From: a virus
Reading direction: 5' to 3' (one strand)
Virus record (IMG/VR): IMGVR_UViG_3300026097_000684
Span: 1-30,973 of that record
DNA: 30,973 nt
Part shown: positions 16,946-24,705 of the stretch, in pieces
Position numbering within the stretch: the first letter of the stretch is position 1
Layout of the letters: each line of letters begins with the position of its first letter
Notes under the pieces: model-generated
What the model was told of the DNA's origin: nothing
Databases searched by the model: none
The model's input: the letters and a program-made list of their open reading frames with translations, nothing else
Program-made: the position numbers and the translations under genes

Positions 16946-18144
16946 TGTAAACCTTGTAGTTCTGGAAATATATCAAATACATCTTCATTGCGAAGCTTGT
17001 CTAATCGTTGTGTTTTAAAACGCCACATAGGAATTTCTTTAGTTCTGTCTGTTTCAAGATATTGTAAAATATTTTTATAGTCTTGTTTTACACTATCTAT
17101 ATTTTCAAATTGATCTAGATAGATTAAATGTTCGTCATATCTTTTGCGTATCACATCCTTTTCTGCTTCAGGAAGAATTTGTAAACGCATGTATGTAGGG
17201 TCGAGTAAAATATTAATACGTATGTTTTGAGGTTCTAATAATCCTTCTTCAATCCATTCTTTGTGGAAGTCAGGTAAATTAAGAACATTATACACGCTTA
17301 CCGTAGGCGTTAATTCAAAGTATACATGGGGACATTGTTCTAACATATCTTTTCGATTTTGAACAACTTGTGACCAATCCATGTTTTTGCGTAAATATTC
17401 TGCTCTGGCATGATTTGCATCTAAACTTGCTGCAACTCTTATATGCTCAAAACTATTCCAATATTCAAATGCTGTTTTGCGTTTGTAGAACATTTGTGTA
17501 AAATTAGTAGTATAGTCCATACGAACATCACGATTGCCCATTTCAATCCATTTGTCTAGGATTTGATAATGTTCTTTTGTAATTAACGGTTCGCCGCCTG
17601 CCCAATAAACACGTTCTACACTTTCGAGAAGTGGATCTAACTCGTCCATAAAGCTTTTCATTTCGTCGCGAACTTGTAGAATCTTAGGATGTCCCGGGTC
17701 GCCATGAGTAGCTTTATGATCTTCAAACCAACTACTACTAAACTGCGGGCCGCAACTGCGACATTTTAGATTACACAAGTTACTGAATCGTATATCCATG
17801 TAGTTTAAACTTACATCGCCTGCACTACCGTCAGGTCCTGTCTGCATTACTTTATCCCAATGATGTTTAAAATTTTCATTAGAGCTTAATCGCAATGTAT
17901 TCATATTGTTTTCTTCAAGTTCATAACAACGTCTACACTCGGGAGAGGCTGCACCGTTTAGCATATTAAGTCGAAGCTGACGCATTTTGTCACCGTTCCA
18001 AATATCTTGCAACGATTCTTTTTGTGTATCTCCTACAGGTAAGTCTGGATCAGCTAAACAACAGGGATATGTTGTTCCAGCAGGCCAAAGATGCATATGC
18101 ACCCACGGTAACATGCAAAATACCTTATCCTCTTTTTTAATCAT
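16942..18144 (-). CDS. N-terminal-twitch radical SAM protein (tandem set, copy 1)
   Basis: A 400-residue protein with FCMLPWVHM (C10), YPCC (C28/C29) and ECRRC (C70/C73). The core is LCNLKCRSC (C124/C128/C131), followed by GPQFSSSW and AGGEP at 182-186. SLDANHARAEYLR is the family strand. The tail reads LDKLRNEDVFDIFPELQGL. The cysteine positions are the same as in the adjacent protein at 18137-19336, and the core context (SNLCN.KCRSCG..FSS.W) is shared; they look like tandem duplicates. It overlaps the neighbouring copy by 8 bases and the B12-type gene by 4. Confidence 0.93.
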   Translation of the reverse strand: MIKKEDKVFCMLPWVHMHLWPAGTTYPCCLADPDLPVGDTQKESLQDIWNGDKMRQLRLNMLNGAASPECRRCYELEENNMNTLRLSSNENFKHHWDKVMQTGPDGSAGDVSLNYMDIRFSNLCNLKCRSCGPQFSSSWFEDHKATHGDPGHPKILQVRDEMKSFMDELDPLLESVERVYWAGGEPLITKEHYQILDKWIEMGNRDVRMDYTTNFTQMFYKRKTAFEYWNSFEHIRVAASLDANHARAEYLRKNMDWSQVVQNRKDMLEQCPHVYFELTPTVSVYNVLNLPDFHKEWIEEGLLEPQNIRINILLDPTYMRLQILPEAEKDVIRKRYDEHLIYLDQFENIDSVKQDYKNILQYLETDRTKEIPMWRFKTQRLDKLRNEDVFDIFPELQGLQ

Positions 18145-19336
18145 ATAACTCTCTCATTTCTGGAAACACATCTACAAAATTTTCTTTTCTTTTCTCGTCA
18201 ATACGTTGCATTTCTCGTTTAAATTCAGGAATTCTATCACTATTATCATTTGCCCACATAAAATCAATAACTTTTTGTAGACTATCACGCATATGGTCTT
18301 GAGAACCTTGATCCATTTGTTCGTATTTAGAAAAGTCTTCTATTAAGTTTATTATACGCTCTTCTGCAATATTTTTCAAGTGTTTTGGTAAAATTGTGCA
18401 ACTTAAATATTCAGGAGTAATTAATAAGTTGTTAATATTCATTTGAAAGTTATAAACAAAATTATTATCAAAGCAGTATCTAATGATATCAGCTAAGTCC
18501 ATTATATTTAAAACACTAATAGTAGGATTAGGTTTGAGTTTTAAGTTAGGAACATTGTCACGCATCCACAATAAGTTATCGTAAATTTTTTGCCAAGGCT
18601 GACCATGTCGTGTGTATTCTGCTTTTAGACCGATTTGATCAAAACTTACATAATAATCTATTTTATCAAAATGTTTCCAATAGTCTTTAATATGTTTATT
18701 TTTAAGACCTAGTCTACTAGCATTACTATTATAAGTTAATCTAGGTTTATGTCCCCGTTCGATTAACATTTCTAAAAGTCGGTAATGCTGTTCCATGAAC
18801 ATACTTTCGCCGCCTGTAAAATAGACCTCTTCGATATTAGGAAGTAGTTCTTCTATTTCTTCCCAAAGATTAGGATGGTTAATTTCAACAATATGCGGTT
18901 TACCATACTCGTCTTCGCCCCATTTACTACTAAAATGAGTGCCGCAACTGCGACATTTCATATTGCATAAATTCGAAAATCTTACATCAAAGTAACTAAT
19001 GTTAAGTTTATCTACTGTACCGTCTGCCTGAGTGGTATCAACAAGGTCTTTATGATGTGCATAGTCTTTATTCATTTTGTGGCGATAGGACAATATTCCC
19101 TGTTCTTCGTACATAAAACATTTACGGCATCCTTCAGTAGGTGTATTCTCTAACATTTTAAGACGAAGTTCTTTCATCTTTTTACTATTCCACACACCTT
19201 TTAAACCGCCTTCGTTAATATTTCCAATAGGCGTTTGCCAATCATATATACAGCAAGGATAAGCATCCCCTGTTTGCCAGACACTCATATGCACCCAAGG
19301 AGCCATGCAAAAGTGTTTTTCAAATTTATTCTTCAT
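18137..19336 (-). CDS. N-terminal-twitch radical SAM protein (tandem set, copy 2), GGES variant
   Basis: A 399-residue protein with FCMAPWVHM (C10), YPCC (C28/C29), GCRKC (C70/C73) and the core LCNMKCRSC (C124/C128/C131). All cysteines are at exactly the same residue numbers as in the downstream copy. GGEP is replaced by GGES at 175-178. SFDQIGLKAEYTRHGQPW replaces the usual SIDA...YIR segment. The tail is KRKENFVDVFPEMREL. A linker next to the core is about 8 residues shorter than in copy 1. It overlaps its neighbours by 8 and 11 bases. Function beyond the enzyme class is not shown. Confidence 0.93.
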   Translation of the reverse strand: MKNKFEKHFCMAPWVHMSVWQTGDAYPCCIYDWQTPIGNINEGGLKGVWNSKKMKELRLKMLENTPTEGCRKCFMYEEQGILSYRHKMNKDYAHHKDLVDTTQADGTVDKLNISYFDVRFSNLCNMKCRSCGTHFSSKWGEDEYGKPHIVEINHPNLWEEIEELLPNIEEVYFTGGESMFMEQHYRLLEMLIERGHKPRLTYNSNASRLGLKNKHIKDYWKHFDKIDYYVSFDQIGLKAEYTRHGQPWQKIYDNLLWMRDNVPNLKLKPNPTISVLNIMDLADIIRYCFDNNFVYNFQMNINNLLITPEYLSCTILPKHLKNIAEERIINLIEDFSKYEQMDQGSQDHMRDSLQKVIDFMWANDNSDRIPEFKREMQRIDEKRKENFVDVFPEMRELYD

Positions 19337-20645
19337 TTAGCCACCTTTGTTTATGTTCTTTAGACACATATGTCTCATAGATATATTTAAAATGTGGTAT
19401 TTCCTTCCATTTATCTGTATACCATAACTTATAGCTGATTTCTATAGCAAAATATTTTGGATCAAATGTATCCTTTTCATTCATAAAGTTAATTAAGTTA
19501 TACATTTTACTAGAAATATCATCAATTGCGTAATGGCTTACATTATTATGCATGTCGCGTGTTTTGATTTGTTCAGCCCAACGAGAAAGACGTTCGGACA
19601 TATCTTTCTTAACTTCAGGAGGTAAACTAGTAATACTAAACGGAGTAGGAGTATATGCTATGTTTGTTGTAAACCAAGTGTCTTCTTTTACGAGATTATG
19701 TTCTAGTATATAATCGTACATAGTAGTAATATGATCTATATTTAATATAGAAATTGTACTATCATAATTTAGTCTTATGTTTTCATAAGGTAATAGAGTT
19801 TTAATATTTTCTTCTAGTATGTTCCAGTTAGTTCCGTGCCTAATTAAATTTGCACGTTCACCTACAGCATCGATACTCATGCCTAGCTCTATATTATTAA
19901 AATTTTTCCAGTATTCGTAAATTGGTTTCTTTTTATAATATAGATTACTTAAATTAGTGTTATAGCGAAGTTTAGTGTCAGTAACCTTTTTTTCTTCTAG
20001 CAGTTCAAGTAACTTATAATGATCGTCCATTATTAATGGTTCGCCGCCTGCAAAGTAAATCTGATGACTATCTTTTAAGTGCGGTTCTAATTGCTTAATA
20101 ATATCTACTTTTGAATGATTGTTAATTTTGCTATATTTGTGTTGAGAGTTAAATGTTCTTCCGTTTGCTTCGGCATTTTCTTTTGCCATTTGTACCCATT
20201 TTGTACTAAACACTGGGCCACAACTAGCACACGCAAAGTTACATTGATTACTAAATCTAACATCTATATATTTTAATTTAAATTTATCAACAGAACCGTC
20301 ATCATTCGTTTCATCAATAATATCAACATATTGTCCAAAATCTCCGTTTGCAAAAGTTCGATAGCTAGGAGATCCAGATTCTTCTACTCCATGACATCGT
20401 CTACAAATAGGGTTTTTTATTCCATTCAGCATATCCAAACGAAGTTTATTCCAGTCATCGCTATTGAATATTTCTTCAAGAGTCTTATCTTTTGTATTTT
20501 CGTTAATAGTATCTTGTTCAACGGTACAACACGGAAAGGTTCTGCCGTCGGGTTCAGTATACATATGAATCCAAGGAAAGATGCAGAAACTGCCGTCTTT
20601 CACTGCATCAAGAAAGTCAGCTTTTTGTTCGTCACTATATTTCAT
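19326..20645 (-). CDS. N-terminal-twitch radical SAM protein (tandem set, copy 3)
   Basis: A 439-residue protein with FCIFPWIHM (C21), FPCC (C39/C40) and ICRRC (C81/C84). The core is QCNFACASC (C135/C139/C142), then GPVFSTKW and AGGEP at 199-203. SIDAVGERANLIRHGTNW shares RHG..W with copy 2. It has a longer N-terminus (11 residues) and a longer insert after the core (about 155-180) than the other two copies. The end (WYTDKWKEIPHFKYIYETYV) lacks the D.FPE form. It joins the glycosyltransferase-like gene upstream by an ATGA overlap. Confidence 0.92.
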   Translation of the reverse strand: MKYSDEQKADFLDAVKDGSFCIFPWIHMYTEPDGRTFPCCTVEQDTINENTKDKTLEEIFNSDDWNKLRLDMLNGIKNPICRRCHGVEESGSPSYRTFANGDFGQYVDIIDETNDDGSVDKFKLKYIDVRFSNQCNFACASCGPVFSTKWVQMAKENAEANGRTFNSQHKYSKINNHSKVDIIKQLEPHLKDSHQIYFAGGEPLIMDDHYKLLELLEEKKVTDTKLRYNTNLSNLYYKKKPIYEYWKNFNNIELGMSIDAVGERANLIRHGTNWNILEENIKTLLPYENIRLNYDSTISILNIDHITTMYDYILEHNLVKEDTWFTTNIAYTPTPFSITSLPPEVKKDMSERLSRWAEQIKTRDMHNNVSHYAIDDISSKMYNLINFMNEKDTFDPKYFAIEISYKLWYTDKWKEIPHFKYIYETYVSKEHKQRWLNEE

Positions 20646-21847
20646 GACGTAGCTCTTAACAATTTTTCTTCAATCGGCTTCCAACTAATTTTGCGTGTCA
20701 TAAAATTATTCCAATTATGTTCTATACATTCCCAGTACTTATTTTTAATTAGATACTTAAAATTATCTAATGGTCTTTTTTCTAAAGTTCTAATTAACGT
20801 TACAGCATCTTCGTATGTTTGAATTGTTTCCATGCCAAAAAAACTTTCAAATGTTTTATATCCTCTAGCTCTTAACGTTTCATTCATTGCCGGATTACCA
20901 ACAAGTATAAACGGGTGACAATGTACTATTGCCTTAAAAGTTTTTTCAGTAAGAAAGTTTTCTACATCTAGACTTTCTGTAATAATACTTATTAAGCTGT
21001 TGTGATAATACGGTAAAACTGAATCACTATGCCATATTACTTGGTCTGAAGGTTCATCTAGTTTTCTATCTTGGTAGATTCTTGGTTCATTTACAATTTT
21101 TTCTGTTAAATTACTAGGCATTTTTTTGCATTCGTTTCTAATCCATGCTACTAAACTATCTTTGGTATAATTTTCAGATTTGGCAATAGACGGAATATGA
21201 TAGCTGACATAGCTGTCATCTATTAATTTAGTATCTAATAAACTTTGATACCACCACAGACGATGACCTTTTAAATTCCTATTTAAAGTTAGCGCCTTTT
21301 TATTAGCAGTATCAATTGTTTTAAGCTTTTCCTCTGGAGTTATAAACGAAACGTCAGAAAAGTGTTTTAAGTGGTGTCTGTATTGTGCTTCCCACCATTC
21401 CGGGACACTTACAAATTTTAATCCATTAACAATTTTGTTATTATATTCTTCACTACTACAAGTAAAAATAATTTTTTCTTTTTTTATTCCAGACTGATCA
21501 ATAATTTCATACAATTCATCTGGCCTAAATGTAGCTTCGTGTGGACTATACATCCACAGATAACTATTGCTATCATTATTAATTGTATCAATAGTTTTTT
21601 TGTCGTTAATCCATATATTAGGACTAGCGTCAGGAAAATAGCATAAATTAAAATAAAGTTTTAAGTCAGTTGCTGGAAGTAAAGGTAATAAATCTTTTTT
21701 TACTAAGCAATTATAATCAAAATCAGTATAAAAGCCTAGCACGGTTTCTATACTCATCACAGCCCAATCGGGAACTTTTACACTAGACGAACTATAAATG
21801 TCATTGTGTACATTTTCAACTATAATATGTAGCTGTCTTTTATTCAT
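20642..21847 (-). CDS. Putative GT-B-type glycosyltransferase
   Basis: A 401-residue protein without a recognised N-terminal signature, but residues 287-333 carry a segment common in GT-B enzymes such as the fucosyltransferase-like GT10 group: SIITES, NFLTEKTFKAIVHCHPFI, then LVGNP and GYKTF. Here the E-K pair of TEKTFKA (about 300-306) and the GNP turn would lie at the donor-sugar site. The N-terminal half has a weak alternating strand/helix pattern (LHIIVENV, YLWMYSPHE, IIFTCSSEE), as expected for the first GT-B domain. No membrane segment. The ATGA junction with the radical SAM gene and the 8-base overlap upstream tie it to the pathway. A related non-GT fold is possible. Confidence 0.55.
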   Translation of the reverse strand: MNKRQLHIIVENVHNDIYSSSSVKVPDWAVMSIETVLGFYTDFDYNCLVKKDLLPLLPATDLKLYFNLCYFPDASPNIWINDKKTIDTINNDSNSYLWMYSPHEATFRPDELYEIIDQSGIKKEKIIFTCSSEEYNNKIVNGLKFVSVPEWWEAQYRHHLKHFSDVSFITPEEKLKTIDTANKKALTLNRNLKGHRLWWYQSLLDTKLIDDSYVSYHIPSIAKSENYTKDSLVAWIRNECKKMPSNLTEKIVNEPRIYQDRKLDEPSDQVIWHSDSVLPYYHNSLISIITESLDVENFLTEKTFKAIVHCHPFILVGNPAMNETLRARGYKTFESFFGMETIQTYEDAVTLIRTLEKRPLDNFKYLIKNKYWECIEHNWNNFMTRKISWKPIEEKLLRATS

Positions 21848-22382
21848 TAAGGAAGCCGCTAATTTGTAGAGTTATTTTTGGTTGTAACCCTATATTGCCG
21901 CTTACATGAAGAATACCACTATCCCAAAGCCAACCTTCTCCTTGTTTCCAATGAGTATGACTCTGCCAGTCTTTGTTTGTGTCTTGATATTGTATTACAT
22001 GCCCGACTTTCCAGTCTTCTAAATACATATTAGCACGTACTTTAGTACGAGTATCATCAGGATACATATTATTAATTTTAAAGAATGTATCTCTGTGTAC
22101 CGTAATTACATTTCCAGGAGGTTGCAGTATACTACTCACGGTTACAACTTCCATATTCATTTGACGGCCTAGTTCTTCGTAATCAACTTGATCTTTATCC
22201 CACCATAGTTGTTGAATACGTGTGTTGTCTTCATGATAGCTTTTTGGAAAGCCACCAGCAGACTCGTGTATATCTTCTTGTTCTCTTACTTGATACGAAA
22301 TACAACTTCCGTAATGTTGATCATAATCTGCATTTAAAAATACATCAAAATCGTAATCTAAATTAACTGCTCTAAGTAACAT
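21840..22382 (-). CDS. 2-oxoglutarate/Fe(II) oxygenase-like protein (aspartyl hydroxylase-like)
   Basis: A 180-residue double-stranded beta-helix protein. The iron facial triad is visible: HRD at 96-98 (H96 and D98, after NVITV) and H159 in SGILHVSGN, followed by a basic residue (K169) in PKITLQISG where the co-substrate carboxylate is usually held. The stretch EGWLWDSGILH is typical of the aspartyl/asparaginyl hydroxylase type. These enzymes hydroxylate or halt at desaturation of protein side chains or small molecules; which applies is not visible. The start ATG at 22382 has a good AGGAG six bases upstream, at 22389-22393. It overlaps the glycosyltransferase-like gene by 8 bases. Confidence 0.7.
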   Translation of the reverse strand: MLLRAVNLDYDFDVFLNADYDQHYGSCISYQVREQEDIHESAGGFPKSYHEDNTRIQQLWWDKDQVDYEELGRQMNMEVVTVSSILQPPGNVITVHRDTFFKINNMYPDDTRTKVRANMYLEDWKVGHVIQYQDTNKDWQSHTHWKQGEGWLWDSGILHVSGNIGLQPKITLQISGFLNE

Positions 22383-22402
22383 GCTTATCTCCTGAATATT
22401 AG

Positions 22403-23776
22403 TTATTTATTTGCTGCTTTCTTACACTGATGGAAAAATTTAGCCATTTCAGGAAATGTATCTTGATAGTTGATATTTCGACGACGGTCTTGTTCTTGGA
22501 AAAAGTTATGAAAGTCTTTTCTGCCTTCTTGAATACGTTCTTCTGGGTACTCTGCTGTACGCATGTAGTCAACTACACGGCGAAACTTTTCATATTCTAG
22601 GGTACTAAATGCATGTTTGCTGTCATCATCTAAATTGTCTTTAATAAATTGTAAATGACTTTCCATATAAGGCATGTAATCTTCTTTAGGAAGAATATTC
22701 ATATCATATTGTAGAGGTTCTTTGAGATAGGGTGTATCGAAATGAATACGTTGCCAGCGATGTGTTTCAATATTATTATATTTTTTACGCCATTCTAAAA
22801 TCTTTTCTAGCAGGCTTTGGAATGTTGTAACACTAAAAATATTAAATGTAATCATAAATGTTAAAGGAGCAGTAGTATTTTCTAAGAAGTAATCCATGTT
22901 ACGTTCAAATACTTCAATATCTAAACCATCTCGAATGTATTCTGCACGTTCTCCCCATGTGTCAACACTAGTAAACAACTTAAATTGTTTAATTTTATCT
23001 TGACTTAATAAGCTGTTTACACTATCAGTAAATTTTTCTAGTTGTTTGGGCTTGCCGCCTAGGTTAGTATTAACATTAAGTTCTAGATGCGGCTTGGGAT
23101 CTTTTTCTAGTAGATCAAACAATTTGTAAGTACTGGTTTGAATAGTTGCTTCGCCGCCTGTAATACGCAAAATGTTTAGTGTTTTACTAACTTCAGGCCA
23201 CCATTTCCACCATGCATCTAGATAAGGGTTTGATTCTTCCTCATAAATGTTGAACCAATCAATATCACAGCGGTGATTATTGACCATATCATACGGACCA
23301 AACTTTTTTATTTCATTATAAAATCGACTACTTGCTTTTGGATGGCAATATCCGCATCGGAAGTTACACTCGTTACCGAAACTAACTTCTAAATATTCTG
23401 GATTAACATTAAAATCTGGTTCTTTAGTAGCAACTTCGTTTAGCCTGTCGTTGCTATAAATGCTACTACTGCGTATATGTCTATCACTAACATAGTCTTT
23501 GCCCATGTTTTCAACGTTCCAGCAGTATTGACAACCACTAGTCTGAACACCGTTGAGCATTTCCATGCGTTCTTGTTTTTTAATCATAGTGTTGTGTAAT
23601 GCACTAGGATTTTCTTTGATTTCATCAACATCAATTGCATGTGGTGCAGGATGATAGCAGCTATGTGTTTCGCCTGTTTGAAAATAGATATTGGCATGAT
23701 ACCATTTGGCAAAACAAAACGTTTTACTAAAATGTTTATCAGTTAACTCTCGAACTTTTTTTAATTTTTCGTCCAT
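22403..23776 (-). CDS. N-terminal-twitch radical SAM protein, divergent (GGEA)
   Basis: A 457-residue protein that is the most divergent of the twitch-first set. It keeps FCFAKWYHA (C21) and GCQYC (C82/C85), but the usual PCC is SCYH (C40 only). The core is ECNFRCGYC (C137/C141/C144), and GGEP is GGEA at 207-210. A tryptophan-rich stretch (about 188-196) lies before it. SVDTWGERAEYIRDG and the tail RRNINYQDTFPEMAKFF are family features. It is the first radical SAM gene in reading order, after the glycosyltransferase at 24705 with a TAATG junction. A 20-base gap follows before the oxygenase-like gene, containing its Shine-Dalgarno. Confidence 0.9.
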   Translation of the reverse strand: MDEKLKKVRELTDKHFSKTFCFAKWYHANIYFQTGETHSCYHPAPHAIDVDEIKENPSALHNTMIKKQERMEMLNGVQTSGCQYCWNVENMGKDYVSDRHIRSSSIYSNDRLNEVATKEPDFNVNPEYLEVSFGNECNFRCGYCHPKASSRFYNEIKKFGPYDMVNNHRCDIDWFNIYEEESNPYLDAWWKWWPEVSKTLNILRITGGEATIQTSTYKLFDLLEKDPKPHLELNVNTNLGGKPKQLEKFTDSVNSLLSQDKIKQFKLFTSVDTWGERAEYIRDGLDIEVFERNMDYFLENTTAPLTFMITFNIFSVTTFQSLLEKILEWRKKYNNIETHRWQRIHFDTPYLKEPLQYDMNILPKEDYMPYMESHLQFIKDNLDDDSKHAFSTLEYEKFRRVVDYMRTAEYPEERIQEGRKDFHNFFQEQDRRRNINYQDTFPEMAKFFHQCKKAANK

Positions 23777-24705
23777 TAATTCTCTCGATCAACTATGCCA
23801 TTGGCATTTCTTGCTGGGTTTTGGTACACAATTTTAAAAAACTTACTTTCAGCCTTGCCTAGTGGCTGCGGACTAATCGGAATACCTAGATCATTAATTA
23901 AAACTCTACCCATGTCTTCAGTTTTAGACATTAATTCTTCTTCACCGATCTTCGATACTTCGTCGTCCCATAGACTATTTAGATATTTAAAGTCTCTAAC
24001 TTGTATATAGTCCCAGTCAGTCAACATAGTCATGTACAGACCTTGACGTGCGCCGTATAATGCCCATAATCCGTTTGTTGCGTCTGCACCTACCATTTGC
24101 CAAATATACAATCTATGCAGATTCTTCCAATGAGTATCATGGAATGCTTGAATACTGCTAGGTTTAATTCCTCGATCTAGTGCCATTTTGCAGCCTTCAC
24201 GGAACCCAGCACGCCATGCTTGTTGTGGCGTAGCGTTATTTTGAATAGTACTATAACAACTATTCATTTGAATGTATTTGACGTCCCAACAAAAGTCAAC
24301 TTGTGCATGTTTATTTTTTGGATCAGCATTTTCATGTGTACGCATGTTTAGTACATATTCTTTGGGCCAGCATTTGATGCCGCCATTGCCGTACATAAGT
24401 CCGTTAATACTATTTTCAGCAGCCCAACTAATAACACAACGGTCCAAATCTTCATGTTTAGAAAAATCAATTTCTTGGTTTAAAAATCGTTCGTCAATTG
24501 TATTGTCGCCGTCGATTGTAATAAATCGATCTGTTTCACTTAGATTAGCACATGCTTTGTGTGCTGCATCACTACCTTCTACACCGTGTATACGTTTAGC
24601 CCATGGAACTTTGCTACACAAATCTGCATAGTTTTTTTCTGCGTTAGGTTCATCATATGAAAGATAGATGATATCATAGTCTACTGGTTTAAATTTATTA
24701 GTCAT
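23776..24705 (-). CDS. GT-A-type glycosyltransferase-like protein, long paralogue
   Basis: A 309-residue protein with the same GT-A outline as that at 10505-11188: DIIYLSYDEPNAEKN (11-25), AKRIHGVEGSDAAH, the metal motif DGD at 65-67 (FITIDGDNTI), NGLMYGNGGIKCWP (aligned with YGYGGVKLFP in the paralogue), AGFREGCKMAL, RLYIWQMVG and DFKYLN. It has an additional C-terminal portion. Sugar donor unknown. It leads directly into the radical SAM gene at 22403-23776 (TAATG). A promoter-like site lies about 147 bases upstream, inside the gene at 24698-26068, and could give a separate transcript for the downstream cluster. Confidence 0.75.
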   Translation of the reverse strand: MTNKFKPVDYDIIYLSYDEPNAEKNYADLCSKVPWAKRIHGVEGSDAAHKACANLSETDRFITIDGDNTIDERFLNQEIDFSKHEDLDRCVISWAAENSINGLMYGNGGIKCWPKEYVLNMRTHENADPKNKHAQVDFCWDVKYIQMNSCYSTIQNNATPQQAWRAGFREGCKMALDRGIKPSSIQAFHDTHWKNLHRLYIWQMVGADATNGLWALYGARQGLYMTMLTDWDYIQVRDFKYLNSLWDDEVSKIGEEELMSKTEDMGRVLINDLGIPISPQPLGKAESKFFKIVYQNPARNANGIVDREN

